From: a bacterium
GTDB taxonomy: Bacteria; UBA9089; JASEGY01
Length of the DNA: 9,664 bases
Reading direction: 5' to 3'
NCBI GenBank assembly: GCA_030019105.1
Contig: JASEGY010000106.1
Span: 1 to 9,664, forward strand
In this document: positions 1 through 7,328 of the stretch, one piece after another
Layout of the letters: every line of letters begins with the position of its first letter
Position numbering within the stretch: the stretch's first letter is position 1
Position numbers and translations under genes: made by a program
The notes under the pieces: model-generated
What the model was told of the DNA's origin: nothing
Database searches by the model: none
What the model saw: only the letters and a program-made list of their open reading frames with translations

Positions 1-2
1 AC

Positions 3-137
3 TACAACACCCAATTTGGTCAAGCACTTTTTGCCGAAACGATGACCATCGCCAAATATTTCGACCTTGTACGGTTAGATATTGAAGGCAGGCGACCGCA
101 ACCACGCTTCAGCCCCAGCGGGGCGGAATGTTTATAG
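3..137 (+). CDS. Possible C-terminal end of an unidentified upstream gene (partial)
   Basis: A reading frame is open from the window edge to a TAG at 135-137, giving 44 residues. The first part (FGQALFAETMTIAKYFDLVR) looks protein-like, but I recognise no family. The last third is arginine- and proline-rich and is read through the GCCCCAGCGGGGCG repeat, so if the gene is real its end has been replaced or extended by repeat sequence. Bases 54-80 of this frame are also the left outer arm of the foldback repeat at 54-289. The coding signal could therefore be chance. Confidence is low because only the tail is visible. Confidence 0.25.
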   Translation, partial: YNTQFGQALFAETMTIAKYFDLVRLDIEGRRPQPRFSPSGAECL

Positions 138-289
138 CCTTGGTTCAGATGAATCAGGGTAGCTCCAGCGGAGCGATATGTTCTACCCACATCTCGCCCC
201 GATGGGACTTAATTGGTGAGGTTAACGGCTGGCTATAAACAATCGCCCCGCTGGGGCTGAAAATCTAACCGTACAGGTCGAAATATTTT
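54..289. repeat. Foldback element with nested inverted repeats built on GCCCCAGCGGGGCG units
   Basis: The outer arms are 54-80 and 263-289. They share a core of TTCGACC(T)TGTACGG and differ by single-base indels. The inner arms are 108-139 and 231-261. Both read TTCAGCCCCAGCGGGGCG on their own strand, followed by TGTTTATAGCC, with one substitution and one indel between them. Between them lie two more degenerate units, 160-185 on the + strand and 191-210 on the - strand. The order is thus two forward then two reverse units, a symmetrical foldback that could form a large cruciform or RNA hairpin. No clear target duplication flanks it and it has no coding capacity of its own. It fills the space before the gene at 317 and could hold or block transcription signals. 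I see no good promoter there. Confidence 0.75.
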
Positions 290-316
290 GAAAACTCTTG
301 AGCATAGGTATTTGAA

Positions 317-1123
317 ATGACAGATATTAAAAATAAATTTGCTGTAGTGGTTGTTTCTTGTGACAAATACTCTGATTTATGGAAACCATTTTTTCAATTA
401 TTTGGGCGATTTTGGCTGGATTGTCCGTTTAATGTTTATCTTCTGAGTAATGAGGTCATTGCTAATATACCGCGAGTAAAAAATTTATTAATTGGAGAAG
501 ACATATCTTGGTCTGATAACTTGATAAAAGGTGTAAGCCAATTAAAAGAAAAAAATATATTTTTGGTTTTAGATGACCTTTTCTTATTTGATTTTGTAAA
601 TTCACAAAAGATATTAGAAGTTTTTGATTGGATTATAAAATCAAAAGCCAACTATGTGAGATTAAATCCCTTCCCAAGGCCGGATAGACAGTATAACAAA
701 TTGGTCGGAGTCGTCTCAAAAGGAACTATTTACAGAACTTCAACTGTGTCGTCGGTTTGGAAAAAGGATGTTTTGCTTAACTTGCTTAAGCCTGGCGAAA
801 GTGCCTGGGATTTTGAGGTATATGGTACTGTTAGATCGAACAGTTATGACGGCTTTTATTCTACTTGGGAAAACCATTTTCCTATAATCAATACGGTAAT
901 TAAATCAAAATGGCAAAGAAAGGCGGTCAAAAAGATAACATCTCTTGGGATTGATATTGACTTAACTGTTAGGGAAGTAATGACGCCCCTTGAAACGATA
1001 GTTTTTTATTTTGGACGAATGCGCTCAAAATTATTGAAACTTTTCCCAGCGAAGTATAGGGGAGGAATAAAGGATTTTGTCCTGAGAGGTAGGTATAATT
1101 ACAAATCAACTTTAAGCAAATAA
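317..1123 (+). CDS. Glycosyltransferase-like protein of a polysaccharide locus, family not identified
   Basis: The 268-residue protein is probably cytoplasmic; I see no signal peptide and no convincing membrane segment. It opens with a beta-strand followed by SCDKYSDLW at residues 14-22, then a strand of the form FNVYLLSNE (38-46). At residues 83-88 a hydrophobic strand ends in LVLDDL, with D86 and D87 placed like the metal-binding DxD of GT-A glycosyltransferases. Later come RTS (140-142), VW (147-148) and AWDFE (163-167), similar in style to an acceptor or base region. The last 40 residues are very basic (KLLKLFPAKYRGG), which suits membrane-surface association. The glycosyltransferase role is inferred from the LDD strand, the overall pattern and the position before wzx. 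No Shine-Dalgarno sequence is obvious ahead of ATG 317. The stop codon at 1121-1123 lies inside the direct repeat that flanks the adjoining small element. Confidence 0.7.
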   Translation: MTDIKNKFAVVVVSCDKYSDLWKPFFQLFGRFWLDCPFNVYLLSNEVIANIPRVKNLLIGEDISWSDNLIKGVSQLKEKNIFLVLDDLFLFDFVNSQKILEVFDWIIKSKANYVRLNPFPRPDRQYNKLVGVVSKGTIYRTSTVSSVWKKDVLLNLLKPGESAWDFEVYGTVRSNSYDGFYSTWENHFPIINTVIKSKWQRKAVKKITSLGIDIDLTVREVMTPLETIVFYFGRMRSKLLKLFPAKYRGGIKDFVLRGRYNYKSTLSK

Positions 1124-1231
1124 GGGCGTGGTTCAAATCAGGGTGACATTCTTACCTTCCCGAAAGCTTCAAGCTTTCGGGAAGGTATCCCCCAAGTGTT
1201 CGCCGAAACTGACCCTTTTTGAACCATGCCC
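1124..1231. mobile_element. MITE-like non-autonomous element with terminal inverted repeats and target duplication
   Basis: The left end 1124-1144 and the right end 1212-1231 are inverted copies sharing GGGC(G/A)TGGTTCAAA, followed by a region ending in AGGGT. The sequence AAATAA occurs directly outside both ends (1118-1123 and 1232-1237). If the shared terminal C is counted the match is CAAATAA, as expected for a 6- or 7-base target-site duplication. The interior holds a near-perfect hairpin (1153-1187) and no ORF. I do not recognise the parent transposon. The element lies between the possible glycosyltransferase gene and wzx, and its left duplication contains the TAA stop of the upstream gene. 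Confidence 0.72.
1153..1187. other. Strong hairpin inside the small element
   Basis: The arms 1153-1169 and 1171-1187 are perfect inverted copies of TACCTTCCCGAAAGCTT around one central base, so RNA from either strand could form a 15-17 bp stem. No run of T follows on either side, so a standard intrinsic terminator is not supported. It could still stabilise the 3' end of the upstream mRNA or weaken read-through into wzx. Confidence 0.6.
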
Positions 1232-1259
1232 AAATAAGCAATAAGATATTGCTGTTACC

Positions 1260-2549
1260 ATGAAAAACACTCAAAACAATATACATTTAATGATAAAGGA
1301 TAGTATTAAATATGTTATCAGCAAGATTATACCTGGTCTTTCCGGCTTCTTGGTCGTTATTCTATTCATACGAATAATAGGAGCCGAGCAATATGGACGA
1401 TATGCGCTTGCTTTTTCTTTTGTAACTATGGCCAGTGCGTTTTTTTCGGGTTGGATTAATCAGTCGCTTTTGCGTTTCTACAATAAATATGTGCGTATTC
1501 CCGTAGCAAAAAAGTCTATTATCATAGCACTTTTTTTATCGACTGCTGTTGGTATAGCAACGCTATTGCTGGTAAACACTTTAGGCTTCAGTCCTCAGAG
1601 CAGATATTCCTGGTTGCCATTTATGCTGATTCTGGCTCTCTTTGGAGTATTTAACTTTTACCAGTTGCGAATTGCTTCATTCCGGGCACAAATAAAACCT
1701 GATCATGTGGTTCTCTTGACTGGGTTACAGGCAATATTACAAATAATTTTATCTGTAATATTTTTCTTCACTATAGACAAGACTTGCCCGGTGGCTCTCT
1801 TTGGATTACTCCTATCATACGGGTTGCCTTTATTTCTTTGGTTCCCATGGTTTTCGGGGGGACACATCGGTATCAACCAACCTAAAAATCATAGAATTGG
1901 GACTAAATTTATTATCAGTCACCTTTGGCAGTATGGATGGCCTCTGTCTTTCTGGTACGCCTCCATGTCCATGTTGCAAGTAACTGACCGATATTTAATT
2001 CAGCGTTATTATAGTTTTGATGAAACTGGTATTTATGCGGGTGTTTTTGATCTTGTTACTCGCGGATATTCACTTTTATTATTTCCGATAACCCTTGCAT
2101 CTCATCCGCGTATCATGAACTATTGGAATCTAAAAAAACGGAAGGAGGCTTTGTCTATTTTGAAGTGGGCAATGGCAGCTCAATTTACCATTTTCGTGCT
2201 ACTTGTTAGTATCTTTTTAATTTTTTCTTCTTATCTTGCCAATCTTATAGATGCTATGTTGAATGTTAAAAAGTCAGTTTCTTCTTTAATAATACCGTTG
2301 CTGGTCGGTGGATTCCTTTGGCAGTTTGCTTTGCTGGCTCACAAGCCATTTGAGCTGTCTAGGAAAACTCAATGGATGCTGATTGCTGTAGTTGCTGCAC
2401 TGGTCACTAATTTCACAGGAAATTATTATTTTTTACCTGGTTATGGAATAATTGCTGCTGCTTATACGACGATAATTTCTGCAGTTGTCTACTTATGCTG
2501 CCTGCTACTCCTATCTCGTTGGACTGGCATAAACTTAAACAAGCAGTAA
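1260..2549 (+). CDS. wzx: Wzx-type lipid-linked oligosaccharide flippase (MOP superfamily)
   Basis: The 429-residue protein is hydrophobic almost throughout, with about 12 likely membrane helices and short basic loops. Its length and layout match O-antigen and exopolysaccharide flippases, which move undecaprenyl-PP-linked repeat units across the inner membrane. The N-terminus has the family pattern of a first helix preceded by SIKYVISKIIPGL, then RIIGAEQYGRYALAFSF (residues 36-52), where the GAEQYG segment is typical of the polysaccharide synthesis branch. The stretch around QVTDRYLIQRYYSFDETGIY (240-259) is the family's conserved central loop. ATG 1260 has no clear ribosome site; a 6 bp hairpin (1238-1252) lies just upstream. 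ATG 1290 is an alternative start. The polymerase follows after a 485-base gap filled with repeats. The specific glycan cannot be predicted. Confidence 0.92.
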   Translation: MKNTQNNIHLMIKDSIKYVISKIIPGLSGFLVVILFIRIIGAEQYGRYALAFSFVTMASAFFSGWINQSLLRFYNKYVRIPVAKKSIIIALFLSTAVGIATLLLVNTLGFSPQSRYSWLPFMLILALFGVFNFYQLRIASFRAQIKPDHVVLLTGLQAILQIILSVIFFFTIDKTCPVALFGLLLSYGLPLFLWFPWFSGGHIGINQPKNHRIGTKFIISHLWQYGWPLSFWYASMSMLQVTDRYLIQRYYSFDETGIYAGVFDLVTRGYSLLLFPITLASHPRIMNYWNLKKRKEALSILKWAMAAQFTIFVLLVSIFLIFSSYLANLIDAMLNVKKSVSSLIIPLLVGGFLWQFALLAHKPFELSRKTQWMLIAVVAALVTNFTGNYYFLPGYGIIAAAYTTIISAVVYLCCLLLLSRWTGINLNKQ

Positions 2550-2887
2550 TACTTAAAGGTTGCTCGAAATTCCAGGGTTCCCCTCAAAACCCTTACATAA
2601 TAAGCACTTTGAGATATACGCCACCGAAACGACCTACAATTAGGGAATCTCAGAGACGACTCCTTTGTTGTTGCCCGATATTAGGCGAATTTACGCTCCA
2701 GGTAACAGGGTGACAGACCAATCTTTTCACTCATCTCATTTGGAGAGCATCCAGTAAAATCGGGCATCCTGAGAGATGATATCGTCTGCGCCAGTATTGG
2801 CAGGTTGTTTTAGGCCTTCAGCTCTGAAACTTCTTAATATTATTGACGTTTCGAGTAATGGCTAAAATTTCGAGCAACCTTTAAGTA
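2550..2887. mobile_element. Inverted-repeat-bounded element of about 338 bases, non-coding or degenerate
   Basis: The ends are perfect 22-base inverted copies, 2550-2571 and 2866-2887, each containing CTTAAAGGTTGCTCGAAATT on its own strand. AAT occurs directly outside ACTTAAAGG on the left (2548-2550) and directly after CCTTTAAGT on the right (2888-2890 region), a possible but weak 3-base target duplication. The left end begins at the stop codon of wzx (TAA 2547-2549). No convincing gene lies inside. On the - strand a 40-codon open stretch (about 2735-2855) reads protein-like in part (GADDIISQDARFYWMLSK) but has no start, so it may be a relic of a transposon gene. The element separates wzx from the polymerase gene. 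Confidence 0.7.
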
Positions 2888-2891
2888 ATAT

Positions 2892-2956
2892 AAGGTTCAA
2901 GGTTCAGGTTGGTCACTTCGCGTTCTTCGAACCGTGAACCCTGAACTTTGAACCTT
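2892..2956. repeat. Hairpin of AAGGTTCAAGGTTCAGG type
   Basis: The arms 2892-2908 (AAGGTTCAAGGTTCAGG) and 2940-2956 (its reverse complement with one mismatch) enclose a loop of 31 bases. The arms are themselves made of repeated GGTTCA steps, the kind of simple intergenic repeat that occurs in many copies in some environmental genomes. There is no T-run after the stem, so a terminator role is not supported. From here to 3034 I see no other signal except the weak AAAGG ahead of the next gene. Confidence 0.65.
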
Positions 2957-3034
2957 GGAACTGAGAACCTGAGCAGTTACGGCTACTTGGCTCTTACCCT
3001 TAGATTTGAAGAAGATACAAAAAGGCTTTAATGG

Positions 3035-4318
3035 ATGATGGTGGATAGCTCAGTATTAACAATTATTCCTGCTTTTTTACTCTTGATGCTTGCATTGTTT
3101 GCACGTGCTATGCAAGGTAATTGGCTTGCACCTGGAGCATTTTTTTCTCTTTGCTGGACAGCTTTTACATTTATCCCATTAATATGGGCACCAGAATACA
3201 TTATCTATCCAGCCGGCCTGTGGGCGATTGTTATGATTGTTTTCTCATTTCAGGCTGGTGCATTGATCAGATTCCCATTGATGACTCCAAGTGAAAATGA
3301 AGTGGAATCCAACAATATTGTCAGTGCATGGATTAGAAAAAGAATGTTTCATTTTCTCTTTTTACTTACAGTTATATCAGGTATCGGAGTAGCACTTTTG
3401 GTATCTATAGGAATAAAAATGCTTGGAGCGCCATTTTCTATTGAGGGATTGTTACGATTGGGAAATTTGTTCTCGGTACTCAGATATAATGAAGAATTTT
3501 CTTCACCATTAATAGTTAACGTCTTTTTATACTGGGTGTACCCGGCGACACTGTTTGGAGGTCTTTATTTCAGCTTTACCAAAACCTTCAGAGAAAAATT
3601 AATTTGTATACTGCCAATTTTCATTTCGTTTCTTAACGGAATAGTTGTAGCCGCAAGGGCAGGAATATTATTTTCCATTGTCCTCTGGCTTTCGGGCTTC
3701 TTGTCTATGAAGGTCTATCTATCCCGTGGCAAATATAAGGCACTTAAGTTTGAACATGTATCAATTGCATCGATAGGTATTTTATCGCTGTCAGGTATTT
3801 ACATGTTACTTCAATGGCTCCGAGGTGGGATTGAGGCATCTGCAAATTTTAGCAACATATTCGTTCATATGAAAGTGGCCATTGCAGGTTATCTTTCTGC
3901 TTTTACTGCTTGGTATAACACTTATGAATTCTATAAATTATCAATGGGGGCTTATACTTTTGCCGGCCCCTTTAATTTTCTTGGTTTAGCAGAAAGGGAA
4001 CAGGGTTTATATTCTATTCCTGTGTACATTGAATCCGGTAGTTTTACAAATATATTTACAATATTCCGTGGGCTAATACAAGATTTTTCTCTTCCAGGTA
4101 CGCTTGTTATATTTTTTCTGGCAGGACTTGTCAACAGCCTGTCATATCACGAGTGTATTAAAGGAAATATGCTTTGGATTTTGCCGCTGTCTATTTTTTA
4201 TGCAATCACTCTTTTTTCACCTTTGACAAGTATATTTACATATAATAGCGTTGTAGCCGCATGGATTGTAGCAAGTGCAGTATGGTTTTTGGCAGCGGTC
4301 GAAGAAGGTACATGCTGA
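3035..4318 (+). CDS. wzy: Wzy-type oligosaccharide repeat-unit polymerase (O-antigen polymerase-like)
   Basis: The 427-residue integral membrane protein has about 10-12 predicted helices. It starts with two closely spaced helices (residues 7-25 and 31-50), a pattern common in oligosaccharide repeat unit polymerases. A charged segment (about 88-105) separates the first helices from the core. A long, less hydrophobic stretch at about 270-345, with several aromatic and glycine residues, fits the large periplasmic loop of Wzy proteins. There, arginines such as the one in WLRGG (265-269) could act in glycan transfer. Sequence conservation in this family is poor, so the call rests on topology, size and proximity to wzx. 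The substrate would be lipid-linked repeat units in the periplasm. An AAAGG at 3020-3024 sits ten bases before ATG 3035; ATG 3038 is equally possible. The next gene follows after 17 bases and is probably cotranscribed. Confidence 0.82.
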   Translation: MMVDSSVLTIIPAFLLLMLALFARAMQGNWLAPGAFFSLCWTAFTFIPLIWAPEYIIYPAGLWAIVMIVFSFQAGALIRFPLMTPSENEVESNNIVSAWIRKRMFHFLFLLTVISGIGVALLVSIGIKMLGAPFSIEGLLRLGNLFSVLRYNEEFSSPLIVNVFLYWVYPATLFGGLYFSFTKTFREKLICILPIFISFLNGIVVAARAGILFSIVLWLSGFLSMKVYLSRGKYKALKFEHVSIASIGILSLSGIYMLLQWLRGGIEASANFSNIFVHMKVAIAGYLSAFTAWYNTYEFYKLSMGAYTFAGPFNFLGLAEREQGLYSIPVYIESGSFTNIFTIFRGLIQDFSLPGTLVIFFLAGLVNSLSYHECIKGNMLWILPLSIFYAITLFSPLTSIFTYNSVVAAWIVASAVWFLAAVEEGTC

Positions 4319-4335
4319 AAAAGGAAAGATAAATT

Positions 4336-5175
4336 ATGAATAAAAAGTTTACTTTTATAACAGTTAACTACAAAAATACTTATTACACACATCAATTGGT
4401 AGATAGCCTGACAAAGTTAGAGGGGTTTTCTGAATGTCAGGTTGTGATAGTGGATAACGAATCAAGCGACAAAACTAAAACAGAACTTGAGAAACTAAAG
4501 ATGAAATATCCGAATAATATAAGCATTTTTTATGTTTCTGATAATTTATATTATTGGCGTGGAGCTTCATTCGGGATAAATAAAGTACATTCGGACAAAA
4601 ATAACATGCCTGATTGGGTAATTGTATGTAACAATGACATATTAATCGAGCAAAAAGATTTTCTAAAAAAACTTAATTCTTTTGGTAATAAAAAATATGG
4701 CGTAATAGCTCCTGCCATAATCTCATCTAAAACCGGAAAGGATCAAAATCCATTTAGAATCAACCCACTTTCGCGCAAGGAACAGCTTAAATGGGCATTG
4801 TTCTGCACAAATTATTATATTGCTAAACTTATGCTTTTTTGTAAAGATTTGCTTGTTTTGCTTAAATTAAAATCTAATCATAAAAAAAATAGTTTTTTTG
4901 AACAAAAAATTTATGCACCACATGGATCATTCGTAATTTTTTCAAAAGTTTTTTTTGAAAGGGGCGGTTATTTAGATTCAAATTTCGATTTATACGGTGA
5001 AGAAAATACTACAGCCGAGATCGCGAAACGAATTGGCCTGCCTGTGTATTATTGTCCATTTTTGAAGGTCTTGCATTGTGAACATTCCTCTACAGGAATG
5101 AAATTTACAAAGCAAAAATATTATAAAGGAAAAACCTCTTACAGGTATTTCTGTAGAGAGTATTTAAGCCGTTGA
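4336..5175 (+). CDS. Family 2 glycosyltransferase (GT-A fold)
   Basis: The 279-residue cytoplasmic protein has the main GT2 landmarks in order. These are a first strand FTFITVNYKN (5-14), VDNESSD (39-45) where the nucleotide-sugar base is bound, a modified RGASFGIN (75-82) matching the usual G-N helix, and CNND (98-101) as the NxD/DxD metal motif. Then come APHGSFVIFS (194-203) and YGEEN (220-224) with the likely catalytic acids, and a terminal LHCEHSS (246-252). The arrangement resembles rhamnosyltransferase-like GT2 enzymes of O-antigen loci, but the donor cannot be read from sequence. It would add a sugar to the undecaprenyl-linked repeat unit. AAGGAAAG lies just upstream of ATG 4336, and the gene follows the polymerase closely, suggesting one transcript. 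A basic insert around residues 155-190 is larger than in minimal members. Confidence 0.9.
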   Translation: MNKKFTFITVNYKNTYYTHQLVDSLTKLEGFSECQVVIVDNESSDKTKTELEKLKMKYPNNISIFYVSDNLYYWRGASFGINKVHSDKNNMPDWVIVCNNDILIEQKDFLKKLNSFGNKKYGVIAPAIISSKTGKDQNPFRINPLSRKEQLKWALFCTNYYIAKLMLFCKDLLVLLKLKSNHKKNSFFEQKIYAPHGSFVIFSKVFFERGGYLDSNFDLYGEENTTAEIAKRIGLPVYYCPFLKVLHCEHSSTGMKFTKQKYYKGKTSYRYFCREYLSR

Positions 5176-5186
5176 AAGTTGGGACT

Positions 5187-5306
5187 ATGGATAATGCATA
5201 GGCAATAATTTCAGAAGCTTACATATTTCATCCGAGAAGCCATCGAGTCGGTTCAATTTCAGACCCATTGAGATTAGGCGATGATTATTATGGACGACTT
5301 CTCTAA
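5187..5306 (+). pseudogene. Possible small gene remnant with an in-frame stop
   Basis: In the gap between the two family 2 transferases, ATG 5187 opens a frame that meets TAG after four codons (5199-5201) and then continues open to TAA 5304-5306. The second part contains FHPRSHRVGSISDPLRLGDD, which looks more like protein than random AT-rich DNA. I do not recognise it. It may be the tail of a decayed gene or may be chance. Nothing else is visible in 5176-5339. Confidence 0.2.
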
Positions 5307-5339
5307 TGATAATACCTGTGTGAGATTATCGAAGAAAAG

Positions 5340-5365
5340 ATAAACGGTATAAAAATAAACGGTAT
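5340..5365 (+). repeat. Short direct repeat ahead of the glycosyltransferase start
   Basis: ATAAACGGTAT occurs at 5340-5350 and again at 5355-5365, separated by four A residues, just before the ribosome site of the next gene. It could be a small tandem duplication in the leader. No promoter or known operator is recognised in it. Confidence 0.5.
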
Positions 5366-5366
5366 G

Positions 5367-5372
5367 AAGGAG
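5367..5372 (+). promoter_or_regulatory. Ribosome binding site that sets a TTG start
   Basis: AAGGAG at 5367-5372 lies nine bases before TTG 5382. This supports TTG as the start codon of the ExoA-like gene, because the downstream reading frame begins at once with the conserved glycosyltransferase strand and no earlier ATG fits. Confidence 0.75.
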
Positions 5373-5381
5373 TAGATTCTT

Positions 5382-6422
5382 TTGTCAAATTCAGTATTAG
5401 TTTCAATAATTATTCCCTGTCGCAATGAGGAAAAGCATATCTCTAAGTGCCTTGATTCTACTATTGTTAACGATTATCCAAAGGATAAATTTGAAGTTTT
5501 GGTTGTTGATGGAATGAGTGAAGATGGGACAAGAGAGATAATTGGGAAATATGCTCAACAATATACGAATATTAAGCTTTTGGATAATCCCAAAAAGATT
5601 GCGCCGACTGCCATGAATCTTGGTATCAAAGAGGCAAAAGGCAATATAATTATAAGAATGGATGCTCACACTGAGTATCCGAAAGACTATATTTCAAAGA
5701 TAGCCTATTGGCTTGAAAAGAGTGGTGCTGATAATGTTGGGGGGATGTGGGTAACTCTACCTGGGGCAGATACATTAAAAGCAAACGCCATTGCCTTTGC
5801 CCTATCTTCTCCCTTTGGGGTTGGCAATGCTATGTTCAGAATAGGGATAAAAGAGCCTGCTTATGTTGACACTGTCCCTTTTGGGGCTTACAGAAAAGAA
5901 GTGTTTAGCAAGATTGGTCTTTTTGATGAAGAGCTTGTCAGAAATCAAGACGATGAATTCAATCTCAGGTTGATTAAGAATGGCGGGAAGATCCTGCTGG
6001 TTCCTGAGATAGTCTCATATTATTATGCCAGGGATTCCCTCTCAAAACTCTGGAGAATGTATTGCCAGTACGGATACTTCAAGGTTCGGGTTATTCAAAA
6101 GATAGGCGCTGTCCTTACCCTAAGGCAAGTTATTCCTTCTTTATTTGTTGGTTCTTTGATGCTTACAGGCATCCTGTCGTTTTTAACTAAATATTTCTTA
6201 GGGATGTTTTTTGTCATATTTGGGCTTTACCTCGTAGCTAACACAGCTTTCTCTTTTCATATTGCCTTAAGAAAGGGATGGAAACTGTTCTTGGTCCTCC
6301 CACTTGCCTATGTTACTCTTCATTTTGGTTATGGATTAGGATTCTTGAAGGGAATCTGGGATTTTATGATCTTAAAGAAACACTTAAAGCAAAAAATAAA
6401 GGATGTATCACTGACAAGATGA
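5382..6422 (+). CDS. ExoA-like family 2 glycosyltransferase with C-terminal membrane segments
   Basis: The 346-residue protein has an N-terminal GT-A domain and a hydrophobic tail, the layout of succinoglycan ExoA-type transferases. Visible motifs are VSIIIPCRNEE (7-17), VVDGMSEDGT (41-50), the helix APTAMNLGI (74-82), and RMDAH followed by YP (92-100) with the metal-binding D94. FGAYRKEVF (167-175) and FDEEL...NQDDEFNLRL (181-197) follow, where the D/E cluster is the likely catalytic base region. Residues about 250-330 contain three or so membrane helices that would anchor it at the inner membrane, where it would extend the lipid-linked glycan. ExoA adds a beta-1,3-glucose in its own pathway; the sugar added here is unknown. 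The start is TTG. It sits in the same gene series as the GT2 upstream, 206 bases away. Confidence 0.92.
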   Translation: MSNSVLVSIIIPCRNEEKHISKCLDSTIVNDYPKDKFEVLVVDGMSEDGTREIIGKYAQQYTNIKLLDNPKKIAPTAMNLGIKEAKGNIIIRMDAHTEYPKDYISKIAYWLEKSGADNVGGMWVTLPGADTLKANAIAFALSSPFGVGNAMFRIGIKEPAYVDTVPFGAYRKEVFSKIGLFDEELVRNQDDEFNLRLIKNGGKILLVPEIVSYYYARDSLSKLWRMYCQYGYFKVRVIQKIGAVLTLRQVIPSLFVGSLMLTGILSFLTKYFLGMFFVIFGLYLVANTAFSFHIALRKGWKLFLVLPLAYVTLHFGYGLGFLKGIWDFMILKKHLKQKIKDVSLTR

Positions 6423-6449
6423 GCGCGATAGAAAAAATCGGATGAGCCT

Positions 6450-7064
6450 ATGAAAATAGTAGATTTGAGCAAAGATAATTACGCATTATATCTTCAGCAA
6501 ATTACTGAAGTGCATATGGATGCTTATTCAAAAAAGCACCTGACAGCAAATTTTTCACAGGAGAAACTCGAAGAGTATTACCAATGCTTGATCGAGGCAA
6601 GTGAGCTTTCATTGATTTGTCTCGATGATAGTTCGGGACAGAATGAGATAGGGTCGCCTCTGGTGGTGGGCTTTGTGATTGCGGGTTCGGCTGTTTCTAA
6701 GGGCGTAGCAAAGTTTTTATCATTAAATCGCTTGTATGTTTTATCTGTTCTGTTAAGAAAACCAAGGTTCTTAATTGAGAAGTTTTTTGTTACAATAATT
6801 TCTAGAGTAAAAAAAAGCAAGCCTTCTGCCACAGAGTTTCGTTTGATGTCGATAAGTGTGCGAAGTAGCTTTCAGTCTAAAGGAGTTGGTAAGATCATGC
6901 TGGACTGCTTTGAACAAGGCCTCATTAATCATGGAATTAAAAGCTATGGACTATCAGTAAGAGGAGAGAATGTCCGGGCCGTAGCATTTTACGAAAAAAA
7001 TGGCTTTAAATTAGAAAAAGTATCACATGGTTCTAAGTATTACTTTAAAAATCTTGGGCAATAG
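6450..7064 (+). CDS. GNAT-family N-acetyltransferase
   Basis: The 204-residue protein would transfer an acyl group from acetyl-CoA to an amine. The acetyl-CoA loop is QSKGVGK at residues 142-148, fitting the Q/R-x-x-G-x-G/A signature of GNAT motif A. It is preceded by the strand MSISVRSSF (133-141) and followed by the helix IMLDCFEQGL. Further on, NVRAVAFYEKNGF (164-176) is the typical motif B region. Residues about 95-125 form a long insert rich in basic and hydrophobic residues. Position next to glycan genes suggests acetylation of an amino sugar nucleotide, but a protein or small-molecule substrate is equally possible. The gene follows the ExoA-like gene after 27 bases, with only a weak GGATGAG before ATG 6450. 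Its last bases overlap the first readable codons of the methyltransferase pseudogene in another frame. Confidence 0.88.
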   Translation: MKIVDLSKDNYALYLQQITEVHMDAYSKKHLTANFSQEKLEEYYQCLIEASELSLICLDDSSGQNEIGSPLVVGFVIAGSAVSKGVAKFLSLNRLYVLSVLLRKPRFLIEKFFVTIISRVKKSKPSATEFRLMSISVRSSFQSKGVGKIMLDCFEQGLINHGIKSYGLSVRGENVRAVAFYEKNGFKLEKVSHGSKYYFKNLGQ

Positions 7065-7328
7065 ACTCAACATTAGAAAAGCCCATCTTACAAGCCCTTA
7101 CCCGGTGTGGTATAAACAATCTTTCTGACAAAAAGATTCTTGATGTAGGATGTGGAACAGGCGGGGTGTTAAGAGAATTCGTAAAATATGGGACGAATCT
7201 GAGAATTGCTCCGGCATTGACCTTCTTCCCGATAGGATTGAAACAGCAAAACACATTTCCCCGAACATTGACCTTAGATGCAGTAGTGCCGAGGAACTTC
7301 CCTGGAATGATAAATACTTTGATATTAT

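Noticed and set aside
54..289. CRISPR array
   Set aside because: Units are in opposite orientations, differ in sequence and have no regular spacers.
1153..1187. Intrinsic terminator
   Set aside because: The stem is strong, but no T-run follows on either strand.
2495..2713. 72-codon + strand frame overlapping the end of wzx
   Set aside because: It begins inside wzx in another frame and runs through the inverted-repeat element, with no ribosome site and a composition unlike a protein.
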